A stretch of DNA of 64,000 nt. Origin: Glycine soja. Lineage: Eukaryota > Streptophyta > Magnoliopsida > Fabales > Fabaceae. Of this stretch, positions 12,339 to 23,601 are shown one piece after another; position 1 is the stretch's first letter; every line of letters starts with the position of its first letter. The translations under genes and the position numbers were made by a program. The notes under the pieces were generated by a model. It did no database searches and was not told where the DNA came from. It saw nothing but the letters and a program-made list of their open reading frames with translations. The stretch is taken from positions 7,270,731 through 7,334,730 of the forward strand of contig NC_041008.1 of the NCBI RefSeq assembly GCF_004193775.1. The letters run 5' to 3'.

Positions 12339-15300
12339 TCAAGATCGCGACCTTTCTCGGGGTGGGGGAGATCGGCTGCATGAACAATAAAAAGTCAAAA
12401 TATAATGAAAACAAAAATTATTTTAAAAAAATGAAACAAGTAAATTAGATCAAACCTATCATATCTCCCATTATTTATTGGGCTTTCAGCTCGTTCATAC
12501 TTGGGGCTTCCTCTTGGATCTGGTCTGGAAGATGGATTTGATCCATGACCATAATCTGGGCTACCCCGACCTCTACGATAAGGACTAGGGGATCTACCAC
12601 GACCATATCTCCCATCAGGAGAGTCATGGCCTCTTCTATCAGGACTGTATCCATTCCTTCTGTCTCTGTCATCATCATCTCTAATGGCATACTCCACAGT
12701 GATAACACGGTCCATAAACTTGCTGCACATCATATCAAATCAAACATTAAACAATGACATTTAAACTAATAAGCAATTATCCCCTTTTTCCCATACCTTC
12801 TTTACCCAAGGTACTGAAATCCAGAGTATTTCAAAGGGATAAAAGTTCAGGGAATGGAGGGGGGCCAGAAATAACTAGTCAACAATTGAGAAGGCAATTA
12901 CAAACCTCAGGTTGGTGGCCTCCAAAGCTCTAGTAGCGTCCTCTTGGGATTCAAACTGAATAAAAGCAAAATTCCTTCTGATCCTTATATTTAATATTTT
13001 CCCATAGGAATCAAAATGTCTCTCCAGATCCCTTGTCCTGGCATGAACAGGATCAAAATTTATAACAAACAAAGTTTTGGATGGTCTTGAATTAGATGAA
13101 GATTTTCTGGAATCACCACCTGATCTTCTACTGTCACGTTCTTGCTACAAATCACAATATAATTACAAAATGAATGTTAAAAATTAAAGTCTGACCAATA
13201 AACCAGAATTACAATTTAAGCAACCAAAATAAGCAGCAGCCAAAAGCACCATTTCATTTGAATACAAAAACATGTTTCATGAGAAATGACACTACCATTG
13301 AAATAAACCAAATCAAACAAAATTAAGTTTCCAAAATAATTCTGAACAAGAATCCCATGCCATTCTTTGCTCCTCGAACTCATGCTTTGAAGTATGTACA
13401 TGATGTAGTGTAATAATCATCACATTTTAGTAATCAAAAATGCAATTTACTACCACAACCTACCTTAGTCCACTCAACACGAATCCGGCGACCCTTTCTA
13501 CCAAATTCTGTTCTATCAAGCCTTCTGATTGCATACTCAGCATCACGTTCATCTTCCATGTAGACAAAAGCAAACCCTATGAAACGAAAATGTTAAGCAC
13601 AAAACAGCACATAAATATTTCAGTTAAACAATTGAAGACCCTTTTCATGAAGATGATTTGGAGAGGAAGGCCACATCAACTTTGCAGATGAGATAAAAAT
13701 TCAACATTAAACACAAATTAAAACTGTCAAGAAGTACCACAACACCTGCCACAGTTGCGAAATCATCATGGTTTCTATGTTGAAACATGTTGGAAATTGA
13801 ACACTGAGCAAAAGTCATGAGGAATGAAAAAGCAATGAATGCTGAGGGAATGCAGAATGGCAGGACTAGGGCAGATCAGATTATTTCTTCTGGAAAAATA
13901 CAAGAAGGAGAAGCTGAGGCACATTCTAGAAAAGAAATGCAGAGAAGCACATCCATCCAAGAAGAGCATGGACATTCCAACTTTCCAAGTAATCCAATCC
14001 TGCCACAAAGAAATTGTTGAGTATGGGGGTTCATATCTTAATGACAGCTTTCTTTCTTAAAAAGGAAAAGAAAATGTACATCCATTCAAAAGAAACTAGT
14101 CAAAGAACATCATCTCGACCCTTCTAAGAATTATTTGAGGACGGAAGTCAAAGTTGACAGTTTTGGAGGGTAAATCATGGAAGAATCAATGGTGGACTCC
14201 AGGTTGATGAGCATGCTCCAATTCACACACAAGATGAAAACAGAAAGTTTTAAAAAACTAAAAACTTGGTAAATTTTGGGCCAACAGAAACACAAGGATT
14301 TTACTATTTGTACTCTCATTTGCCAAATGTGCAAAGCAAATAAGTGACTGTTTTAAATGTTTAATAGTTTCATAACCAATACTATGTAAAACTATTAAGC
14401 TATAAGCTTTCTTCTGTCTGTTTATTTGGGTGGATGTATCTAAACTGACATAAAAAAGGGTCCAGGAATTCTTTGAATGAAGATTGCTTTCAATGGTTGT
14501 ACATAACATTTTCCTTTCTCAAATATTTGTGACTCAACCCAATAGGACACTTCCGTCTCAACTTCCACGTCTTCATGGCAACAGAACACATCTTTGAAAC
14601 ATCCAATCTTCCTTCTCCATACAATCGATCCCACTACCACGTAGCAAATCCAGCACAACAAAACAAAGCTTCCAATTATCACAGCCAAAATTCAACTTTT
14701 CCACCCAATATACCAAACGCGCCATTCAAAACCAGAATCCACAGTGCAAGAATACCCAGTAAGAAAAGTAATTGACCAGCTACAAAAACCAAGCCTCAAG
14801 AAGAAATTGTAACTAAAAATTGGTTCAACTATTCATTTGGTCCTTGTGATTGTCTCTATTTTAAGTTTTTCCCCTATTTTAATTAGTACATATGCATAAA
14901 AGTTGAGCTTTGGTTCCCAACATTAGCACCAGAAAAAAAAAAAATCTGCAGTATAAAATAAAACTTGTCTAACGACTAAAGCGAATTGTTTTCTCGTAAA
15001 GGGACTAATAGTGTATTGAAAGAATGGTGAGAAAAAAATTAATTAACTTTTTATGGTGAAGCTAACGAAACAAAAAGATGTTTCTACTTTTCCATGGTAG
15101 CATCGTGATTTTGTGGGGGTAGAATTTATTCGTGGTATACAAACACCCTACAAAACTTAAAATGATAACAAGTACCGAATGAATAGTTTAACCCTAAAAA
15201 CTTCAAAAAAAAAATAGACGATGATGAAGAATGATATACCGGATTTCATGTCAACTCTATCAACTTTGCCGTATCTTCTGAAGAGCCTCTCCACGTCAGA

Positions 15301-15345
15301 TTGACGCGCGTCGAAATCCAGGTTTCCACAGAAAACAGGTTTCAT
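12339..15345 (-). CDS. SR splicing factor, RS subfamily (RS31/RS40/RS41-like), 253 aa
   Basis: Five coding exons on the minus strand: 15345-15240, 13576-13464, 13144-12906, 12722-12456 and 12375-12339. All borders are GT-AG and the phases join without gaps, giving 253 aa. RRM1 (about residues 3-72) begins [17 protein letters not shown] and continues [23 protein letters not shown]2 (about 96-165) has [17 protein letters not shown] and [11 protein letters not shown]. The tail from about 173 is rich in R, S, D and G with many SP/SPD repeats and ends [12 protein letters not shown]. Two RRMs with an RS tail and no zinc knuckle define the plant RS subfamily. The protein acts in the nucleus in splice-site choice. 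Length is near Arabidopsis RS31, while RRM1 is closer to RS40/41, so I give no single symbol. The first coding intron (13577-15239) is unusually long. Confidence 0.93.
13577..15239 (-). other. Long first coding intron of the RS gene
   Basis: This 1.66-kb intron splits RRM1 after residue 35 (within the Gly codon), while the other introns are 80-320 bp. In plant RS-subfamily genes the long intron at this position is known for alternative splicing that adds premature stops. I did not fix a cassette exon here. The middle (about 14520-14780) is less AT-rich than the rest and is the best place to look. Confidence 0.55.
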
Positions 15346-15384
15346 TTTTTTCTTCCGAAGCTTCGAAATCCCTTTGCACGCGAC

Positions 15385-15618
15385 CTACGATGCAAAGCAA
15401 GGAAGATAAAAATGAGTCTTATGCGTCAAGAATGGTCGGGATAGATCAGTAGGTAGAGCAGAGGACTGAAAATCCTCGTGTCACCAGTTCAAATCTGAAA
15501 AAAGATCGTAGCGAATCCGAAACGGTGAAATCAAAGAAGAAAAAATGGGATTCGATGGATCGTGCGTGGAGGGAGAATAAGGGAAGGTGGATCTGAGGTT
15601 CCGTGGAAGGATTGGTAC
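15385..15618 (-). other. Probable 5'UTR intron of the RS gene
   Basis: On the minus strand a donor (ACCAG|GTACCA, exon end 15619) and an acceptor (GCATCGTAG, exon start 15384) bracket this stretch, 39 bases upstream of the ATG. It holds the trnF-like fragment. Splice-motif inference only. Confidence 0.5.
15435..15497 (+). pseudogene. trnF-GAA: Chloroplast-type trnF-GAA fragment (NUPT)
   Basis: The stretch matches, as I know it, the plastid tRNA-Phe gene from its first base through the T arm with only about two changes (in the D stem and loop). The D arm, the anticodon loop CTGAAAA with GAA, the anticodon stem GAGGA/TCCTC and the T arm start CCAGTTCAAATCTG are all visible. The last ten bases, the acceptor 3' strand, are missing, so it cannot fold into a complete tRNA. 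It is a nuclear insertion of plastid DNA lying antisense in the probable 5'UTR intron of the RS gene. Confidence 0.85.
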
Positions 15619-15765
15619 CTGGTTGGAGGGAGGGAGGGTTTGCGATAGAAACCCTAGGCGTGAGATTTGGGGGGGAATTGGAAAACGCGAGAGAAAGCCA
15701 ACGGTGGAAAGTGAAGAGAGAGAAAGAGTGGGAGGGGATGAAGGTAATTATCACATCAAATCATA

Positions 15766-15779
15766 TAGCCACGTGGCTA
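15766..15779. promoter_or_regulatory. Palindromic G-box upstream of the RS gene
   Basis: TAGCCACGTGGCTA is a perfect 14-bp palindrome centred on CACGTG. It sits about 150 bp upstream of the inferred 5'UTR exon and 420 bp upstream of the ATG. It is a strong candidate bZIP/PIF-type site; use in vivo is not shown. Confidence 0.5.
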
Positions 15780-15989
15780 CGACGATGAAGTGATAAAAGA
15801 AGCACCACTGAGCGTTTGCGTGCCCGTCTATTCCTGAACCCAACTACTCCTACTTGTGTTTGGGTATAACATATTAGACCAACGGGCCTGCTCTCCATTG
15901 ACGGCAGACAAAAAAATACCTGTGTTTAAAAGATGCAAGTAAATTGGTTTGTGCACCCTGCACAATTTTAATATTATTTTTTTTATAAA

Positions 15990-16265
15990 ATTTTTATCAA
16001 TTCAACTAATAAATTAATTATATTATAAAATAATTAATATCACTATATATAATACTAAATTTTTTAATATATATTTAATACACATATAAGTTTATAAAAT
16101 TAATTATTTTTAATATATTTAATGCACCAAAATTAATTGTCACAAAATTTATTATGTAAATTTACATATGCATTAAATATACATTAGAAATTTTAGTATT
16201 ATATATAGTGATATTAATTATTTTATAACATAATTGATTTATTAAATCAATTGATTAAAATGTCA
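15990..16265. repeat. Long imperfect inverted repeat (MITE-like)
   Basis: The left arm (about 15990-16095) and right arm (about 16165-16265) are inverted copies of one another. Both contain TATAAAATAATTAATATCAC or its complement, next to TATATATAATACTAAA. The spacer is about 70 bp. There is no coding potential and no clear target duplication. Confidence 0.7.
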
Positions 16266-16499
16266 TGCTAATAACGTAAAATTCACATATATATACATAC
16301 GGATTGTCAATCAATAAACATGTGAATTACAAATCCATAAGTTTACACATTACCAATTCCTAAGTTTGTTAGGGATAATTTTGGAAAAAAGCATTGGATG
16401 CACAAAGAAAAGCCCAAGATGCAAAAGAAAAAAAGTTTAGAACGGAAAATATGTTAATATGTATATTTGTATTTGGTGGCGGCCACACTTCTATATATA

Positions 16500-16930
16500 C
16501 TATCAACCAAAGTTGTGAAATTTGGTCTGATTATTGATCCAGTTGAGGTAGTGGGTCAGTGGTCCAACCGATGGACCAATAATTAGTCCAATTTGACTCT
16601 GTATATATTAGGTAGTGTATCTATTATATATAATTAATATTATTTGATTAAGAAAAATTCATTTATATAGCAATTGAAGTATTAAAGTTGATAACACAAG
16701 TTCATAAATAATAATTCAATAACACAATTACACAAGTTTGAGATTTTTTTTGGAGCATTTTTTTTACACGAAACGGGATTTAAAACTGGTCTAGATCGTC
16801 TAGTTTACCCCAAACCGATCAGGTCTGACTAGATCATCTAGGATCAAATGCATGACCAGTCCAATAACCAAATCGGCCCCGTTATGCCATTGGGTGTTGA
16901 TTGAATCGATCGGACCATGTTTTTAAATTA
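16500..16930. other. GC-richer dispersed-repeat-like stretch
   Basis: Two GC-richer ends (near 16520-16600 and 16780-16920) full of GGTC/GACC words (GGTCCAACCGATGGACCAAT; GACCAGTCCAATAACC) flank an AT-rich middle. They look like weak inverted ends of a non-autonomous DNA element. No target duplication was found. Confidence 0.3.
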
Positions 16931-19661
16931 TGCTATCAATTACGAGTAATTTTTTTAAACAGAATTATACCGAAACTTTAAACTTTTTGAATAAACTATA
17001 TAGTTTAATTAGGGTTATTTTTTAACACTCATTTATTATTTAGTAGGAAAAACCATCCTAAATAGTGCCGTGTAAGATATTTTTATTTTTTATATCGATA
17101 TATGTATAACTAGAAAATATTTTTTACATTAGTTATTATTTTCTACATCAGTGTAATTGACGTAGAAATTCAAAAATAAATCATACATGTATCAATTGGT
17201 TGTATTATTCAAGGTGATTTCTCCCGCTACAAAACAAATACGCATCAAAAAATAATCTGTCATATAAATTGTTTTCATACTACGCATTTTGGATAAATCA
17301 TTTTTTGTTTTCACCATTTTAGTAAAAAAAAGTTGCATGTTTGGAACTACGCCCGCATGCCGAAAATGCACATCCAACTCAACTTTACATATTATAGCTT
17401 CAGTTGGACATGGGGAGAGGTGGGTAAATGTGAATATGTGAAGCCAATCCAAACACAGCATAATTTATTTAGAGTTTAATTGTGTAAAACTGATTTCCAT
17501 GACTTATTTTCTTATTTATTTATTTAGTAAAGATAATTTTAAGTTATACTATTAAATATTTTTATGATTAAATAGCATGTAAATATGGTATGCTTGATTA
17601 AGGAAAGAAAATGAAAAAAAAAAAATGAAGTGTGATAAAAAAGTTAAATATGCATGTAAAATGTCATAAATATCTATTAAATACTACAAATACTCTTTAA
17701 TTATGAGGAAACAAATATACAAGGATAAGAATATTTTAGACATTTAATGTATTATTACATTTTTTTCTCTTTCTTTTCATTTGGATAGATCACAAAACTA
17801 GAACCACATGACAAAAACAACATGGTTTTACTGTTTCTTTTCTCTTCCATTCTTTCCTCTCCTCTCATACAAGACATTTTTATACTATTATCTAATTATA
17901 ATCATAAATTATTATGCATGTTGTTTACATTAAATACCTATGATGATTTTTTTCATTAGTTCACATTGTAAAAAAATTTACATTGACACTATATACAGAG
18001 TACTTATGGAGTCTGGTACAACTAATTATTCACAAAACATTAATGGATACAACTGCGGGTATGAATACCTTAATATCAAAAGAAGAAAAGATCACAAAAA
18101 AAGAAGAGAAAGATCATGTTATTTAATTCACCAAAAAAGAAAAAATATATCAAGTTTTCTAATCCTTACATGCTAAAAGAAAGATCACATTTTTAACTTA
18201 GAGGATTGAGTAAAGTATGTGATTTTGTTATAAACTATATACCTATTTTTAATTTATATGGAAAAAATATATATTAAAAGATAATATATCACATTTCTTT
18301 ATGCAAAGCAAAAAAAATATCATTTCCATTATGATGTTTATGATTATATTAAGTTCTGTAAAAGATTTTTGTCTGAAGTTTAATTTAATTATTACGTCTG
18401 TTTTTATTTATAAAAATCAGAAAAAAGTTTTTTTATATAATATCCAATTCATAACCTTTTTTATATTAATTATTTTTAGACTAAAATACTGGTCCTTAAT
18501 TAAATAAAATTATAAAGAAAGAGGTTGTATTAACAAATATTTAAAAGAAGGGAATGAACATTAATGACAATAATATTTTGAAAAAAATACTCAAAGGGAA
18601 AATTTATTATTACTATCTAAGTTAACTATTTCTCTTAATATAAAAAATGAGATAATTGAATCTTATAAATAGAAACAAATATAATTCGTTTTTTTAATTG
18701 TAGTATTATTTATTTATCAATTTTTCATGGATAAGAAATAAATATGAGTATTTAAGTACCTAATAGAAGAAAATTAGAAAAACATGAATATTAAAGTTAT
18801 TATTCACACAAATATTTGAGTATGATTTTTTTTAAAGTGCAGTCATGACCCAAAATAAATATCGTCTTGGATTATTTTATATAAATAAAAAACTAATAAA
18901 TAAATAAAAGATAATAATAATTTTATAAAATTAACATTAATATTAATATTAATATTACATTGAAAAATTAAAATCATAATTATTATATATGGATATTAGT
19001 AAAAGAATAATTAAAATTTTAAATTTCTTTTCTTTTCAATACAACATTTATTTTAAACCGGAAGAAAAATTACACTACCATTTTCAAACCATGTCCATTA
19101 CCATAGCTGAGATTAGGATTAAAGTGGCAACAACAGTTTCAAACCATAAACCAATGAGAGCTAAACTAGCAAGTAATCTGGTGTTGAGAATGAAAGCCAA
19201 CATCACCCGGCATGAAACTACATTTTTCACACTCGGTGAAAAAATATGTCAACGGGCATACTTTTTTTCCAAAAAGAAAATCATCATTTGAATTTTTGGA
19301 ACTAGAACAATAAAAGGCTAGATTTTCACGAAGGTAATTTTTAGTTTTTAATATAAACTATATATCCTCTCTATATCCCACAAATTTTGAGAAAAATATG
19401 ACAACTACTTACCAATCTGTAGTATACTCAATACTGGAGAAAGTACTTTCTACATCGATTATTTTTTGACATACTACATCAATTATGTGACGTCATTATA
19501 ACATGTGTTGTAAAAAGTAGGTGAGTCAACAATAATGGTTCCGAAAGACTATCTTAGAATGCCAAAACATTCTAACATGGGTATCTTATAATATATTACT
19601 TTTTACATTGATTTTAAAATATTCTACTTTCTACATTAGTTTTACCTGCATTGGTTTTACA
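16931..19661. other. AT-rich intergenic DNA, no gene seen
   Basis: Only short open frames without recognisable motifs. Words such as TTTCTACATTAGTTTTA recur near the copia insertion (about 19627 and 23821) and in related form near 17120, suggesting an old dispersed repeat at the target site. Confidence 0.5.
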
Positions 19662-19666
19662 ATATT

Positions 19667-19878
19667 TATTGAATAACAATAATAGAGAATATTTTGGCTT
19701 GATTATTTCATAGTCTCAAGTGTGTATATATACAATAGTTTTGAATCAATTTGATTCTACAGAATCAATGCTATTTAATTCTTGATTCTACAGAATCAAT
19801 GCTATTTAATTCACATAAAGCTATTACTAAAAATATAATAGACAAGGAATATTACAAAGAATATTTTATATTCTAATA
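19667..19878 (-). repeat. 3' LTR of the young copia element
   Basis: 212 bp, identical by eye to 23602-23813. Its first bases (minus sense, TATTAG) supply the last sense codon and the stop codon of the polyprotein. Confidence 0.93.
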
Positions 19879-22800
19879 CACCCCCGTAGTCGAAACGGGA
19901 GGAGGACGAATGTTGAGACTATCTCTGAAGTTGCTGAATAGCTGCAGCGGAAGGCCCTTTGTGAAAATGTCAGCTATTTGGTAGCGTGAAGGAACATGTA
20001 GAACGCGTATCTGGCCACGAGCAACCTTTTCACGCACAAAATGAATATCCATTTCAATGTGTTTAGTGCGTTGGTGTTGAATGGGATTTCCTGATAAGTA
20101 GACAGCACTAACATTGTCACAATATACTAGTGTGGCTTTCGCAATAGGACACTGAAGTTCTAAGAGTAAATTTCGAAGCCAACAGGATTCAGAGACAACG
20201 TTAGCAACACCACGATACTCTGCCTCTGCACTAGAACGAGAAAGAGTTGGTTGACGTTTGGCAGACCATGAAACTAAATTATCTCCAAGATAAACACAAT
20301 AACCGGACGTGGACCTGCGGGTGTCCGGACATCCCCCCCAGTCAGCATCAGTATATGTGGTGAGTTTGTCAACTGAGGAGGGAGAGAGATGTAAACCGTG
20401 AGTGATGGTGCCTTTGATGTATCGAATGATTCGCTTCAAGGCAGTCATGTGTTGTGTTCTTGGATCATGCATGAAAAGACATACTTGCTGAACGGCATAA
20501 GAAATATCAGGTCTTGTGAAAGTAAGGTATTGCAAAGCACCAGCAAGACTTCTATATTCAGATGGATCATGATATGGGTTGCCAGAGGTTCCACTGAGTT
20601 TTGCTTTTGTATCCACTGGAGTTGAAACCGGTTTGCAGGAGGACATGGAAGCTCTCTCAATGATTTCTTCAGCATATTTATGTTGAGAGAGAAACATACC
20701 ACTGGAATGCCTGGTAACTGAGATACCTAGAAAATAACTAAGAGGACCCAAATCTTTCATAGCAAATTCGGAACTCAGTTTAGACATGATAGATTGGCGT
20801 AGAGTGTCAGAGGATGCAGTGAGAATGATATCATCTACATAAAGAAGGATGTAGGCCGTGTCATTGCCATTGTGGTAGGTGAATAATGAGTTATCACATA
20901 TACTATGAGAAAAGCCCAAGGTAGCAACAAATTCAGTGAAGCGTTGGTACCAAGCACGAGGTGCTTGTTTAAGACCATAGAGAGACTTCTTCAACAAGCA
21001 TACATAATCAGGGTATTGCGGATCGCGGAAGCCAGCAGGTTGGTACATGTACACGGTTTCATTGAGATTACCATGTAGGAAAGCATTTTTGACATCCAAC
21101 TGATGAAGACCCCATGATTTGGAAAGAGCAATACTGAGAACCGTTCGAATAGTTGCTGGTTTAACTACGGGACTAAAGGTTTCTCCGCAATCGACACCAG
21201 TCTGTTGATTCGAACCATTACCTACTAGCCGAGCCTTGTACCTTTCAAATGAACCATCAGCTTTCTTTTTATGCCTGAAAATCCACAAACTTCGGATAAC
21301 ATTAGCATCAGTTGGACGGGGCACTAAGTCCCACGTCTTATTTTCAATAAGAGCATTATATTCGTCGGTCATGGCCATTTTCCAATTAGGATCTTGTAAT
21401 GCATTAATGGGATTGGTAGGCAAGGGAGAAATTGAGTGTGAAGCTGATGCGTGGAGATTGAAAAGTTTGCGAGGCTTAAAAATGCCATGTTGTGCTCTAG
21501 TGGTCATTTGAGGGGAAGGGGGTGATGGTGATGATGAGCTGATTGGTTCGGTAGTTTGTGTGGAGGAAGGGACAGAGGTTGATGATGGCATATGTTGGGA
21601 GGTGGGGGTCGTAGTAGTGCGATTGGGTAATGAGATAGGTGTTGGTAATGGGGTAGTATTTGGATGAGGGGAATGTTGGTTAGGCGTTGGTGTCATGAGG
21701 GGTGAAGAGGTTGGATCGGTGTTAAGAAATGGTGTGTCGCTTGTATCCAAAAAATCATAACTAGAGGTTGGAGGAGCATTCAAGGCAGAAAACGGAAACG
21801 TATTTTCATCAAAAATAACATGCCTACAAAGAATAATTTTACGACTCGACAACTCATAACATTTATAACCTCGGTGATTTGAAGGATAACCTAAAAAGAC
21901 GCATGGAGTTGAGCGAGGCTGTAATTTATTTCTAGTTACAGAGGGAATAAGAGGGTAACAGAGACAACCAAAAACTTTAAGGTGAGAATATGACGGATCT
22001 TTTTGGTAGAGAATTTTAGTAGGGGTTTGTAGGGCAAATAGATCGCCTGAGCTATCACATCTCATTAAAATAATCCCTGTCTGAAAATCCTTCACAGAAA
22101 AACCAAATGGATCAAATTCAACAGAAATATCATTGTCAATGGTAAATTTTCTTACAGAAACAAGATTTTTAATTAACTGAGGTGCATGTAAGACATTATG
22201 TAGGGTTAAGGGGTGGTGAGAATTTGGGATTAATGCATTGCCTCGACCAATAACTGGAATATTATGACCACTACCAACGATAATATTATTGCTCATATTG
22301 GAATAAGAAGTGAGATTACCTCCATTTGCAGTCATGTGAGAGGTGGCCCCGGTATCCATGTACCACTGATCATCAGGAGGAGCCATAGAAAGAGTATGCA
22401 TCGCAGCTTGAATGTCGATTGATGCATATGATGGTTGAGCATTATTTGCTGATGTGGCTGCCATATGAGCTTGTGGAGGCTTTGGTCCAAGAATTCCTTG
22501 CTGGCGAGGAGTGGACTGATGTTGCCAATTTGGCGTAGTTGGGTACGGACATGGTGGCGTGGCCCATGGTTGCCACGGTGCAGCCCAAGGTGGAACAGCC
22601 CACTGTTGTTGTTGCGGATATTGGTAATATTGTGACCGATTATTGCGACCTCCGTTGCGACCCCTACCACGATTACCACGGCCACCACGACCGCGGTTAG
22701 AGGCTGTATTGTCGCTGCCACGACCTCCATAATTGGTGCTGTTTGGTGTATTGTTATAATTCTGTTGAGAAGAATTAGTAACAGTGCTGACATCTTGAGA

Positions 22801-23514
22801 AGCGAGAAACGCAGAATTGTCTGTAACGGTTGCAGCCTTTTTCGCCTTTGCTGTTTCCTCTAAAACAATCATTGAACGGGCTTTGTAGAAGGGCGGGAGA
22901 GTTTCTCCATGTCGAATCTGTGATCCGACGGCGGCATAGGCATCTGTTAGTCCAGAAATAAGTTGCAACACCAATCTTTCATTTGATACTGGCGCACCAA
23001 CATTTGACAATTGATCAGATAGTGTTTTCAAATGTTGACAGTATGATGAAGCATTAGGGAATTGTTCCATCTGCACTCGCGAAAATTCTTGTTCGAGATA
23101 GAGTGCTCTGGAATGCTTATTATCAAAGAAGATTTCAAACAAGCGGTTCCACGCCATTTCTGCCGTCGTGTCACGTTCAATGATTGTGTTCAGCAAATCA
23201 TCGGAAATAGTTCCGTAGATCCATTGGAGAACAACAGCATCAAGGCGTGACCAAAGCTTGGGGTCTGTTTGTTGGAGAGATATATCACGTGTATCATCAG
23301 CAGAGGAGGGAATAATGTGATCAATAACTTGGTAGGCTCTTGCATGGATTTTGAACAATTCTGACCAAGTGTTGTACTGACTCTTTTCTATATCTAACTT
23401 AATTTTGATAAAATTGGTAATGTTGGGGACTGTGAGTGCAGGATGTGTAACAGAAGATGGTGGAGAGGGAGGATTCGAGCCAGCCATGGATGAGGAAAGT
23501 TGAATTTGATTCAA
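19873..23514 (-). CDS. Copia gag-pol polyprotein lacking integrase core (1213 aa)
   Basis: An uninterrupted 1213-aa frame. Gag (UBN2-type, about residues 30-250) is followed by a Gly/Arg-rich RGG-like stretch (about 262-296) where many copia elements have a CCHC knuckle; no CCHC is present. The protease motif WYMDTGATSHMT is near residue 388. At about residue 496 the sequence passes directly from the protease-distal region (SGDLFALQ) to the integrase C-terminal region (SYSHLKVFGCLCYP), so the zinc-binding part and the DDE catalytic core are missing, probably 200-250 residues. RT (about 715-960) has LYGLKQAPRAW and YVDD near 891. RNase H keeps TDADWGG, SSAEAEY and CDN, then HVPSRYQIADIFTKGLP. 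The deletion keeps the frame. The product could make cDNA but not integrate it unaided. Confidence 0.93.
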   Translation of the reverse strand: MNQIQLSSSMAGSNPPSPPSSVTHPALTVPNITNFIKIKLDIEKSQYNTWSELFKIHARAYQVIDHIIPSSADDTRDISLQQTDPKLWSRLDAVVLQWIYGTISDDLLNTIIERDTTAEMAWNRLFEIFFDNKHSRALYLEQEFSRVQMEQFPNASSYCQHLKTLSDQLSNVGAPVSNERLVLQLISGLTDAYAAVGSQIRHGETLPPFYKARSMIVLEETAKAKKAATVTDNSAFLASQDVSTVTNSSQQNYNNTPNSTNYGGRGSDNTASNRGRGGRGNRGRGRNGGRNNRSQYYQYPQQQQWAVPPWAAPWQPWATPPCPYPTTPNWQHQSTPRQQGILGPKPPQAHMAATSANNAQPSYASIDIQAAMHTLSMAPPDDQWYMDTGATSHMTANGGNLTSYSNMSNNIIVGSGHNIPVIGRGNALIPNSHHPLTLHNVLHAPQLIKNLVSVRKFTIDNDISVEFDPFGFSVKDFQTGIILMRCDSSGDLFALQTPTKILYQKDPSYSHLKVFGCLCYPLIPSVTRNKLQPRSTPCVFLGYPSNHRGYKCYELSSRKIILCRHVIFDENTFPFSALNAPPTSSYDFLDTSDTPFLNTDPTSSPLMTPTPNQHSPHPNTTPLPTPISLPNRTTTTPTSQHMPSSTSVPSSTQTTEPISSSSPSPPSPQMTTRAQHGIFKPRKLFNLHASASHSISPLPTNPINALQDPNWKMAMTDEYNALIENKTWDLVPRPTDANVIRSLWIFRHKKKADGSFERYKARLVGNGSNQQTGVDCGETFSPVVKPATIRTVLSIALSKSWGLHQLDVKNAFLHGNLNETVYMYQPAGFRDPQYPDYVCLLKKSLYGLKQAPRAWYQRFTEFVATLGFSHSICDNSLFTYHNGNDTAYILLYVDDIILTASSDTLRQSIMSKLSSEFAMKDLGPLSYFLGISVTRHSSGMFLSQHKYAEEIIERASMSSCKPVSTPVDTKAKLSGTSGNPYHDPSEYRSLAGALQYLTFTRPDISYAVQQVCLFMHDPRTQHMTALKRIIRYIKGTITHGLHLSPSSVDKLTTYTDADWGGCPDTRRSTSGYCVYLGDNLVSWSAKRQPTLSRSSAEAEYRGVANVVSESCWLRNLLLELQCPIAKATLVYCDNVSAVYLSGNPIQHQRTKHIEMDIHFVREKVARGQIRVLHVPSRYQIADIFTKGLPLQLFSNFRDSLNIRPPPVSTTGVY

Positions 23515-23601
23515 GAGTTTTTGGGATTCAGTAACGAGAATGAGGGCGGCGCTAGAGTTTAGGTTTGGAATGAGAGATCAGTATCAAACTTACTGATACC
23601 A

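Noticed and set aside
15435..15497. Functional nuclear tRNA-Phe gene
   Set aside because: The 3' acceptor strand is missing and the sequence follows the plastid, not the nuclear, tRNA-Phe.
15446..15754. 102-codon minus-strand open frame upstream of the RS gene
   Set aside because: It crosses the probable 5'UTR intron and the trnF fragment; composition is that of a leader, not a protein.
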